A DNA stretch of 64,000 nucleotides from assembly GCF_963662255.1 (NCBI RefSeq), contig NC_085074.1, positions 744,001 to 808,000 on the forward strand, given 5' to 3'. Source of the stretch: Cinclus cinclus (Eukaryota > Chordata > Aves > Passeriformes > Cinclidae). The position numbers and the translations under genes were made by a program. The stretch's first letter is position 1; each line of letters starts with the position of its first letter. The notes beneath the pieces were generated by a model. It did not search any database, was not told where the DNA came from, and saw only the letters and a program-made list of their open reading frames with translations. This document shows, in pieces, positions 1 through 9,842 of the stretch.

Positions 1-1167
1 TTTTGCTCAATGATTGCCACTCTTGTCTGGCTATTGATCTTTACGCTTTGTGAGATACCGGTGATAGTGATTTGGGAGTCTCCACCAAAGATGATTTCCT
101 GGTTTTGATTTGTCTGCTGCTGCTGAGACTGAAAAATCAAATGGTGTGCTTTTAGATGGTAACATTAGTCAGTGATGTCTCCAATGCTTTTCAAAACCCT
201 TTCAACAATAGAAGATCTGTCTCGCCCTCAAGAGCCAGTAGTGCCCTCAGTATTTTCAAATAGACCCAAAATCAAGGCATTGGCATTGGGCAATAGCCAT
301 AAGAATTCCATTCAAGCATTCCATTAATCACTGCTGCATCTGACACCTGTCATCTAGTGCCTTTAGAGTTTCATCTGTTTGAGAAGACTTCAATTCTTTT
401 CCTTCAAAGGGGTGAAGAAAGAATCAAAAGTATTTCATGGAACAGGGAATAGAGGCAGAGCAGCCATTCATGTGGAAATTGGTCACTGTACTCACATAAT
501 CAGCAAGGGCTGGAGTCAGGATGAGTCCAAGAAGGACGGCAGTCAAAATCTGAAATGAAAATCAAATACAAATGTGTAATTGCAGCTCTGGCTGACAAAT
601 CTGATCATGAGAATCCTTCTTCCCTTTTCCTAATCTGGTGTTTAAGGGATCCTTGGATCCTTTTTGGCTTTCATGCTGGGATTGCATCAGTGCCCCAAAA
701 GGGAGGCACTCTTGCTTTACCCCAGGGCACTGCAAAGTAGACACATTTCACACTTGCTCTTTCAGGAGCTGAATCTCAAGTTGTTTCTCAGACCTGTGCA
801 GGCTCACACAGGTATTTTACAAGAGTGAGGAGAAAGCTTTTCCTTTTCTTCTGCTCTGGCATTACAGGGAAGGGCTTGATCCCCTAGTGCAGTGCTCCAG
901 TTGTGCAAAAGCATTGACAATAATGGACATGGATTAGGCTTCCTGTTTTCTGAATAATGTACAGCCAAGCTGTGAAAAAATCCTTTACCTCCTCAGCTCC
1001 TCTGGGGAGCAGAGGGTGAGTTGCTCATTCTGGAGCAGCAAAATGTCTCCAGAGAAAGCCTTAGTGCCCCAGAGAGGCAGAACCCTTCTGAGAGATAAAG
1101 GAATGGGTTTGAATCAAAGTTTCAGTATATAAGGAAGAAAAGCATGCATACTCACAGGGAGATTCAT
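1..1167 (-). CDS. Gastrokine-1-like gene, 5' part (runs off the left edge)
   Basis: Three coding exons read on the minus strand: exon 1 1167-1156 (Met-Asn-Leu-Pro, donor GTGAGT), exon 2 549-496 (54 nt, donor GTGAGT) and exon 3 from 128 to the window edge, incomplete. Exons 1 and 2 give a 22-residue leader with the core ILTAVLLGLILTPALADY, which resembles the GKN1 leader and should be cleaved after ALA. Exon 3 starts with a glutamine-rich stretch (SQQQQTNQNQE) and then beta-strand-like alternating residues. The 12-nt and 54-nt exon sizes equal those of GKN1 and GKN2 in this window, so it is a tandem paralogue in the same orientation as GKN1. The BRICHOS cysteines would lie in exons outside the window. 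It could be the bird counterpart of GKN3 or a second GKN1; I cannot decide. The reading frame seen is intact. Confidence 0.78.
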
Positions 1168-1223
1168 CCTGACTGCAGAGCTGATGCTCCTGCAGGTAGA
1201 AAGAACAGTGTGAACCCTCCACC

Positions 1224-1230
1224 TTTTATA
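1224..1230 (-). promoter_or_regulatory. TATA box of the gastrokine-1-like gene
   Basis: TATAAAA on the minus strand, about 57 nt upstream of the ATG at 1167. The spacing matches the TATA box of GKN1 (7181-7187 to ATG 7129), which supports 1167 as the start codon and a very short 5' UTR. Confidence 0.6.
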
Positions 1231-3060
1231 TGTTTTCTGAATTTGCTGTGGAAGTGCTAAGTGGTACAATAAAATTATTTTGTCATTTGTTTCCCTGTCA
1301 CTTCTCCCTGAAAATTATTTCCTCGTGTAACTAGTTGATAAACATGAGGATTGTACTTCTGAACATTTTGACCTGCTGGAATCTGATAGTTATCAAATAG
1401 GAGTCAATTTGCAGTGAAAAATTAAATATGTTTTTGCATTTTTCTGACATGTACTATTTACTTTTGAAAATTCACATCAAACTTAAGACCGGAGATACCG
1501 TAGTGCTTAAACAAGAGCATAAAAAGCTTTGCATTAGACAAAATGTGTGAAAGCCTTTTTACCTTCCAAAATATACTGTATGTTATCAGATCACCATAGC
1601 GCCCACTAAAATACAGCAGTGAGGGCTGAGGCATCTGTGCCTCCATGGCCTTGTCAAAGCAGCCCTGAGACATTTACACCTTTCCAGCTTTATTAATTTA
1701 CAATACTTGACAGATTTTTCCTCCTAAGTGCATGAAATGAACGCAGTTTTGCAAGCAGCTGGACCTTGCTGCCGGTGCTTTGCTCTCCTGTTGGAGCTCT
1801 GGCTTTAAGCAGGACGGTATTGCAGCAGGCACTGTCCCTTGCCAGGAGCAGCTGTGCCCTGCTCTTCCCTGCCTGGAGACCAGGGAGGCTCAGGTTTGGG
1901 CGGGCAGTGGCTACCCTTGTTTGCCCACGAGGCTGCTGGGCTCTTTGTGCTGCACGGTGACCGTGGGGCTGCGAGATCCACCCCAGTCTCTGCTCAGGTC
2001 ACATCCTGGCTGCCTGGGGGTGCGTGGCATCATCTTCTGGGACAGGGCTCACGGCCCCCAGGGAGACATTCCCAGTGCCTCCCAACAGGACCAGGGAAGA
2101 GAGCTGCGCCAGTGGGATCCCAAGGAAAACACAGTGTCAAGTTGGAACAGGAGAGGAGAGTCTCTCCAGAAACCCCAGGCAGGTCAGGCAGGAACTGTTG
2201 TTTAAATGCTGCAACCCTACAGTTGCTTTTCTTTGGAGGTGCTAAAACATTTTTGGGTGCAGTTTTGCTTTGTTTTTCACATCAGTTGACCCTTAGAGTC
2301 CCCAGAAGGCTTTTCCTGAAGAGAACAGGCTGCTGTGTCCTTAGAGTAACCCTGGGGTGTTCCTGAGCGGGTAAAGTGTCTCTTGAAGTAACTCCTTTCA
2401 AAGAGCAAGGGAAGGGCCCCTGAGAGAGGAGGGAAGGTGAAGATGTGTTTTCCAGACAGAGTGAGTTGCTGAAGTTTTCGATGAAGAAAGTAGGCTCGGG
2501 CTTTTTTGCTTTCCTTTTAGCCTAACTATAATTTGATGCTTTCAACCAACTTGCAGTTGGTTAGAGTATGCCTCTTTTCTTCCTGTGTTAAAACTTTATG
2601 AAACATTCTTAAATAGCATCTGTGTTCAACTCCAGATTGCATTTAATACACTTCTTAATTCTGTTATCTGCAATTCAGTTTCTGGGCTGATCAGAGCAAT
2701 AGTGCAATTGGTCATATGCATGGCAATATTTATTTTTAAAGCAAAACATTACATGTTGCATTACATTACTGCATTTTACTGTGTTAATCAGAAATCAAAA
2801 TAAAAATCAGTTATACTCATCTCATGTTACTTTAAATATGGATATTGTAGTAAGTTTAGCACCGTTTTCTTCTAGTATTGATGAATAATTGCCCAAGGCA
2901 GCATTCGAACTCTCCATGGGAAGTTGTACTGGAAGAGGTTTAAATGCCAAAATTGGGATTTTGGAAGAAGATTAGTTTTGCAACTTATCTTTGGAATTGC
3001 TTCTGCTTTTTCAAAGTGTTTGTAAAAACATAGCACAGATCAGTGTAGGTTGATGATAAA
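1231..3060. other. Intergenic DNA between the gastrokine-1-like gene and GKN1
   Basis: No supported gene. About 1750-2450 is clearly richer in G+C than the AT-rich DNA around it and is open in several plus-strand frames. I see no splice structure, known domain or repeat signature there. The rest is AT-rich and featureless. Confidence 0.5.
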
Positions 3061-3061
3061 T

Positions 3062-3067
3062 TTTATT
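3062..3067 (-). terminator. GKN1: Polyadenylation signal of GKN1
   Basis: AATAAA on the minus strand, about 180 nt beyond the GKN1 stop codon at 3249-3251. It is the first canonical signal after the stop and gives a short 3' UTR. Confidence 0.6.
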
Positions 3068-3248
3068 GAGACTCAACATCTTCCACACAGAGCAGAAGAA
3101 AGATAAATGATTGAAAATATGATCCAGAGAAGATTATCAAGGAGAAAAATCTTACTTATGGGTACACAGTTCTATGAATTTTCTTCTGCAGACTTTTCCA
3201 GGAGTAACCACAGTAATAACCAGGCAGTTCATTAATCTTAAATTTCAG

Positions 3249-6200
3249 TCATGAAATATCTCGCTCTAAGAAGCTGGATCCTGATGAGAAGTTTGATCCT
3301 CTTAAAAAGTTTGATCCTGAGAGAAAATGAAAAACGGATTAGTTTTGGACAAAGAAAATATAAAAATACAAATGTATCCGAAATGCTTCCAACTAGTTGC
3401 CTAAAAATTTCAGGCTTATGTCAAGAGCTAGATCCCAGAACCTTCCTGAGAATGTCTGCACTCCAGGTCACTGCATGCAGGAGAGTGACAGACCTGCTGC
3501 ATTTCCTTAGGTGTGTACACAGGCATGTATAAGAAGTCATAGAAAACCACAGGATTTCAGTAAGTGACATGCTTATGTTTGCTTGAATCTTTTTTTGTAA
3601 TCCTGTTAACCTGTCTTCATTTTGGAACACAAAGTCTGTCAGCAGCAGACTCACCAGGAGCTGGGTAAGCGAGGTAGGAGGGAATTCCTCGGCACAGGGC
3701 TTGGATGCGTTTTCCATATGGGCTCAAGCTTTGGAGTCTGTTCCTGGAGATAATGAAGCGATTCTCTCTGGGTGGTAATTGGTAAGGCCCAAGTCCCTGA
3801 GCATCAAAGAAACAAAGCCAGAAAACAGCATCTAAGAAAACCAGCAGTTCAGAGCTGGTAATGAACATATCGAGAGCAGCCCTGCCAAGAAAAACCTGGG
3901 GCCTGGTGGGTGACAGGCTGGACATGATCCATCAATGTGGACCAACAGCCCAGAAACCCTCCATGTCCTGGGCTGACCTTCAACATGGGCAGCAGCTCCA
4001 GGGGAATTCTTCCCTTCTGCTCAGGTGAGACCCCACTTTCAGAGCTGCCCCCAGCCCATGGGCCCAGCACAGGAAGGAGCTGGAGCTGCTGAAGAAAGTC
4101 TAGAGGAGCCACTAGCATGATCAGAGGGATGGAGCAGCTCTGCTATGAGGAAAGGCTGAGATAATTGGGACTGTTCATCCTGAAGAAGAGAAGCTGTAGG
4201 TGACCTCATCATGGACTTCCAGTATCCGAAGGAGCCAATAGGAAAGATTGGGCAAGTCTATTTACAAGGGCTTGGACTGAAAGGACAAGGAGAAATGGCT
4301 TCCCTGCCAGAGGGAAGGGTTAAATGAGATACTGGGAAGAAATTCTTCCTCATAAGCGTGGGGAGGCCCCAGCACAAGTTGCCCAGAGAAGCTGTGGCTG
4401 CCTCATTTCTGTAAGTGTCCAAGGCCAGACTGAACAGTAATTGGGGTTACTCATGGGCATTGCAACTTTTCAAAGAACTTCTAAAGAGATTCAGCCAGCT
4501 GAGAAGGTTCTCTTCAGTTCCTGGAGCCTTTTTTCCTGCGTGTGTAGAACAAGTGCTTTTCACTGATAATCAATGAGCTTTTGCTCCACTTTCAACCACC
4601 ATCCTACCTGGTCTCCTGGAGGTGGTGGAGGCAAGTTTTTGCCAAGCCAAAATCTCTTGCTGGTTGTTGCAATGATGCAGGTGTTCTTTGAAAACACCTT
4701 GGTTGCAACATAGCCCTGTTAAAATTAAACAAAAACCCCTTTTTGTTGCAAACAATATACAGGGAAAGAGAAGTGTGTTGCTAGAGAGAGGCACTGGTTA
4801 AAAGAAAGGCTTCCTACAAATAGTGCAAAGGGAAAGAAAAATATTGGTGCTTTCAATTATATTGTTTAGGTAAATGTGTCATGAAGGCTGACAAGAGACT
4901 TTGGTAAAAGGAATTGCCTCCTCCAGTAATGCCACGTGTATGATGTGTTCTGCTGCTTAGGACACGTGAAGTAATTTGCTGCTGAAAAGCTAACGCAGCA
5001 CACAGTGAACCGGAAACAGTCCCAAGGCTGAAGGAGCATGTTTTCAATCATGTCCTCTAAAATATGATGAAATTTTGTTGAAGCTTTGGTGCTTTTTTAA
5101 AAAACTTTTTTCTCTTTTGCCATTTTTCTTGTGCTGAGGTGGCAGCTACTTACAGTCTTGAAGTCCCAGATGGTTTTCCAGGCCTCAGATCTGTCCTTTG
5201 GGTTGGTGCTGACCCTGATCTCAGAGTGGTTTGAGTTTTCCCTGGGCTGCTCATTAAAGTTGTTTGCCATGTTCTGAGTTTTGGAAAAGATTAAAAGAGG
5301 TAAGGATTTAGCTTCAAAGATTTCCAGCAGTGTTTCACTCAATAAAGCATTAGCTCTAATAGCCATGTTTTGGGAAATTATTGCTCTTGGAGATCAGATT
5401 AAAGGGGAGAAAATTTCTTGACACAGAATGAAGATGGGAAGCCTTTACTTTCTAAGAAGTAAAAATAATTCCTTACTGTCCTTTCCCCAGCAGGATCTTG
5501 CTGGCACCACATTACTTACAGTATTCTACTGTATTTTGTGGTCAGATCAATCAGGTTAATATTTGTTTCTCTCCCCACCATTATTTTCAGTGTTTATGCT
5601 CATCTCAAGATAGACACTCTTGATTCCATATATGGTAACTGTCTTTTTTCCTTGAAACATCAAGCATGAAAATAATTTCTTCATTATCACATAAAAATTG
5701 AAATGCAATTTTCTTCTAAATAACAGGCTTTAAAAAGCAGCTTCACTTCCAGAAACACATTTCTCAGAGACAAGAGCTAAAACCAGTTGTTCCTGTGGCA
5801 GTAGTGAGTAGCTGTGTTCAGCTCTATACTTACATGATTGGCAAGAGCAGGAGCCAGAAAAACTCCAAGAAGAGATGCAATCACAATCTGAAATGAACAT
5901 TTGAAATTCAAAACACCTGAAGAACATGCTACTTATCTTGCATCAAATTATGTGCTGTCTTGAAATAATTTTTACTTCCTGTTTACTTTGTATACAGATT
6001 CAGCACTCTGCAGTGGGGCCCAGCTGAAGAGGATTTAAATATGCAGGAGAATTATTTGTTGATGAGTTCACAGAATACATGCATAGAAATGGCTCTTAGC
6101 CCCAGCAAGAAGGTCACTGAAACACAGTGGGTTCTAAAACTTGCCCAGCCCGAATTCAGTAACTTACTGGGAAAATGTGCTCTGAAATAATTATTTGCAA

Positions 6201-7129
6201 GAGTGAACTTTTCACCTCAAGCTTTTGATTTTGGAGGTGAAGCAGATCTGAGAAATGTCCATGTGCACCTGCTGTGAAGAGTTGGAATATGGGTGCACAT
6301 TTCAGCTCTGTACTTGGAACACAGCAGCAACTGGACCTGAGCATCTTCACGGTGATCTCATCCTCCTAATACAGGATTAATAGTCTAAAGGAAGGCACAA
6401 GCCCTTCCATTCATAAAATTGGGACATCAAACATTTGTTACCTCTTTATAAAGCCACACAGTTTCAACAATGCATGAGGTTGCTGTTGCTCAGGTGTGTC
6501 CAAATATCTTGTGATACCTTTTGGAGAGATTTCCTATTGTTACAATGAAAAATTCTTTTGTGTTAACTGTTGTGACCAATTATTCTCTTGAAGAAAGTCC
6601 TGTGAATATTGATTCAGTCCCAGATTTTATCTCCTTCAAAGAAGGATTTTGATGAAAAAGGTCAAAGTCTCACCTAGAGTATTTAAAAGTAATGCTTGGG
6701 AATTTTTCCCGCACCAGTTTCAGGCTGCTGTAAATACCTTGGTGTCACCATCCTGCACCCGGAGTCTTTCATGTGTCACACTCTCAGCAAACAGCTGAGC
6801 CCTAACTTTATGTGGCTTGCTGAGACTGTTGATTTGCCTCTGAGTTGTGAAGGAGAGAATATTGTTGTGTGGTGTGTCACGAGTGTGTGTTGCCCCTGGA
6901 ACAGAGCACTTCTCTCTTTCACGTTTGAGTAGGCATGTGGAGTTCCATCCCTGCCAAAAGGGAGATTTCTCCCCTGTAGTCCCCACCCCTTTGGCATTTT
7001 CACTTTTTGAGCCCTGCAGAAATCCCTAAGAGTTTACACAGTGTCATGAAAAGCTCAAAACCATTTAAAAGCTGCCCAGCCTTAAGAGTTTTATGAGAAA
7101 GTGGTAGATATACTTACAGGCAACTTCAT
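3249..7129 (-). CDS. GKN1: Gastrokine-1 (BRICHOS-domain secreted gastric protein)
   Basis: Six coding exons on the minus strand: 7129-7118, 5887-5834, 5273-5154, 4715-4608, 3796-3655, 3316-3249; 504 nt, 167 aa. Every junction is GT-AG and phases agree. The leader core IVIASLLGVFLAPALANH is nearly that of human GKN1, with cleavage expected after ALA (residue 20). The BRICHOS domain spans roughly residues 50-140, with its cysteine pair at Cys75 (exon 4) and Cys133 (exon 5, in LCRGIPSY). A proline run ends exon 4, as in the human proline/glycine-rich stretch. In mammals the protein is secreted by gastric surface mucous cells and supports mucosal integrity. Oddities: residues 23-62 differ strongly from human, and the last exon encodes a Ser/Gly/Asn tail (GSNFLRGSNFSSGSSF) with no cysteine. 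The last exon was chosen for its strong acceptor and intact frame. A CR1 copy sits in intron 4. Confidence 0.88.
3895..4440 (+). mobile_element. CR1 LINE fragment in GKN1 intron 4
   Basis: Recognisable CR1 3'-region text in plus orientation, including GGATGGAGCAGCTCTGCTATGAGG-type sequence, the GAAGAAATTCTTCCT motif near 4335 and GCCCAGAGAAGCTGTGGCTGCC near 4381. It is antisense to GKN1 and many substitutions suggest an old copy. Confidence 0.8.
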
Positions 7130-7180
7130 TTGGATGGTAGGCCAGGCCAGCTCTGCTGCTAATTGATGTGTACTCTTACT

Positions 7181-7187
7181 TTTTATA
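7181..7187 (-). promoter_or_regulatory. GKN1: TATA box of GKN1
   Basis: TATAAAA on the minus strand, about 52 nt upstream of the ATG at 7129. A matching box lies at almost the same distance before the upstream paralogue. Confidence 0.6.
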
Positions 7188-9221
7188 CATAATATCCCAA
7201 AGTTAAATCTGAACATAGGTTTACCTTATTGGCAGGTGCCCTGTGTTCACAGAAGCATGACGAGCTTCCTGGGGAAGTGCTCTGATAAGAGGAGGCTTTG
7301 ATACCTGCCTGACTGAATTCACTGCATACAGGGAAGGGAGAGAAAACTGGGCATGGTAAGCTCAATGTGTTTAACAGGCACTTTTAACTGGAAACCAAGG
7401 CTCATCAGAAGCAGAGCACAGATTCCCAGTAAACTTGTAGTGACTGATGCTTTGTGCCAATGTGGCAAAAGACTCAGCCTGAAGTTGTGTCTCTAACCAA
7501 AAACACAATTCAAACCAAGGGGGGTGGTTATCTTGCTGTGTTAAAAATATTGAATGAGTCCCCAGAGATGATGAGATTGGTTCTAAATCACAGGAATTGC
7601 TGAGTTCTTTTTCTGACCTTCCTCTCCAAGCTCATTCAGAATCTGCTTTCTGTTTGTCAGACATGGCCCTGCATGTTCTGAGAGCCTTTTCAGGAGAGTA
7701 GCACCTGATTATGGACTAAGGGCTGATTTGAGAAAGGGACCAGAAACTAGAGGTAGCAAGGTTCACTGAGGGATTCTGAGTCACAGCTTTGTAAGATAAG
7801 CCTCACTCTGCCAGAGGACTGGCCAAAGTGAAATTAGAGGGGTTTCAGCCCTTCTTAGGCAGCTCCTTCCTTCAGCTACTTCCCATTGGAGGGTGCCTCT
7901 AGGACTCTGGCGCTTGGGTTCAAGCACTTGCTTGCTGATTTCAGCTGTGTTCCTGGGAGATGAACTGTGGGCAAAAAGTCTCCACAAAGCAAGGCCTGCC
8001 TATTGGAATTATATCAAAGGCTTTGTCTGAAACAAACAACCTGGGCTGTGTCCTCTTGCAATCACATTAATTAGAAAATGCTTTTTAGAAATTTACCTTT
8101 AGTTTTTGTCCTTGTCTGATGGGATCAGTGGAGTTCACTCAGTGCAGTACAAGTGCAGATGTTGAGATCATTGCTATTGTTGTAGTTCTCCTTCAGGAAA
8201 CAACTACAGATCTCCCCTGCTGCTCTGCCCTTCCCTGTGCCTAAGCACATGGATGCTGAGTGAATCAGAAGCTGCTGCTTCTCAAGTGTTCTTCAGACAA
8301 AATGAGTACATGAAGGCATAATTACAGAGGTAAAGTTAAATTAAGCTTTTTTTTTTTTTAACTTGCCATACCTGAACCCTGTTATAATTCTGCTGTGAAA
8401 TACCTGATGGTCAAAATCTACTCTATTTCTGATGTACCTGTAATCTTAAAAATAAAGAATCCTTTAAGAAGAAGAGACAGAGCCAGCTTTCAAAAGTGCA
8501 ACATCAACCTAATTAGTCTAACAGGGTTTAGCAGAATTTGATATCTGTTTATGTGTTTTCTGATATATTGCTTAGCAGCACAGCATTGTTACGCTTGAGA
8601 TAACCTTTTCTCGTGTGGACTTAGGTGGCATAAAGCAAATGTGTGCAATTTCCTTTTTTTTTTCTTTTTCCATTGAGGCCTGTTTGCTGAGAGATATTTC
8701 TGTACAATCTCCTTCTCCTTTTTTTTTTTTTCTGATAAGAGAAATTACAGAAATGTGCTTGCTGTTAGTTTGAGTTCTTGTTGTATTAGGAGGGAACCAG
8801 TCTTGATTACGACCTTCTAGTAGAAAGTAGCATGTGATTCATCCAGGTGCCAGCACTGGCTGGTGCAGAATAGCGGATGAGGAGGAGTCCAGGCAAAGTC
8901 ACAGTCACCTGAGAACACCAGAGAACATTCTCATGGCAACGTTGTGGTCATTGGCGTTTTCACAAAATGCGGAAATCAGCAGCTTTAAAGGGGGAATCCC
9001 CATCCTGCTCCTTTTGTTTCTGACCTTCTGTGACCACGGAGCTTCTGAGTTTTCATGTCAGTCTTTCATGTGCTGAGGAAGCCAGAAGTGCCCCAGGCTG
9101 TCCTGTGAAGCACAGCTGTTGTTCCCAGCTCTGTCACTCATTCAGTGCATGTGCTCTGTTCATGGTGGAAACTGATAAAAAATGAGCAGCACTTCTTGTT
9201 GAGTCCCTGCACATAGAATGC
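7188..9221. other. Intergenic DNA between divergent GKN1 and GKN2
   Basis: About 2.6 kb separates the two gastrokine promoters. No supported gene was seen. It holds short T-rich tracts (around 8346-8360, 8651-8668 and 8719-8731) and then the CR1 fragment at 9222. Shared gastric enhancers would be expected here, but I could not identify one by reading. Confidence 0.45.
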
Positions 9222-9345
9222 AATCATGGAGTCCCACAGTGGTTTGGGTTGGATGGGGCCTTAAAGATCATTGAGTTTCAACCCCCTGCCATGGGCAGGG
9301 ATGTCACTGTCAGGTGGCTAAGGGCCCATCCAATATTTTCAATGA
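9222..9345 (-). mobile_element. CR1 LINE 3'-end fragment
   Basis: Complement of the typical CR1 end: the plus strand reads ATCATGGAGTCCCACAGTGGTTTGGGTTGGA and then CCCCCTGCCATGGGCAGGGATGTCACTG. It lies 0.5 kb upstream of the GKN2 start. Confidence 0.8.
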
Positions 9346-9767
9346 AAGAAGTGGCTGAAGAGTTGGTCTGTTTGTTAGCTGACATGGAGGCCACCATGAC
9401 ACGGGTGTTTCTTCCTAGCATTTCTCTGCAGACTACCCATCAGGCTGTTAGGGATTGTGTTTCAGAAGACAAAATGCAGTTTGTATGAATAAATAGCAGT
9501 GTTATTCCCAATGTCATTTAATTTTGGATAATATCCTGTTAAATATTTAAAAAAATAGAACCAGCAAGACTAAAGTTTAAACCAGTGAATAATAGCCTTT
9601 TGCAGAGTGATTGATTTACTGAGACTTACTGAGTGCTTTAAATATATCTGGGTCAGGTTATCTGTGCCAACCCAAAATTCAGATAGGAGGCTTACGACAT
9701 GTAGATATGGACTTGTTCAAGTCATGAAGGAAAGTTCTGTCAAGTGTTTCCCACACCTCCAGCAAGA

Positions 9768-9774
9768 TATAAAA
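9768..9774 (+). promoter_or_regulatory. GKN2: TATA box of GKN2
   Basis: TATAAAA about 75 nt upstream of the ATG at 9843, consistent with a short 5' UTR as in the other two gastrokine genes. Confidence 0.6.
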
Positions 9775-9842
9775 GTTGAAGGTCTCTGGGATTTCCTTGT
9801 GTTCTTACCTTCTGCAGCCTCTTGTTCTCATCTGAAAGAAAA

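Noticed and set aside
3170..3210. An alternative last exon for GKN1 after TCTGCAG on the minus strand
   Set aside because: It would add only three or four residues before a stop and has a poorer pyrimidine tract than the acceptor at 3317-3319, which gives a longer frame.
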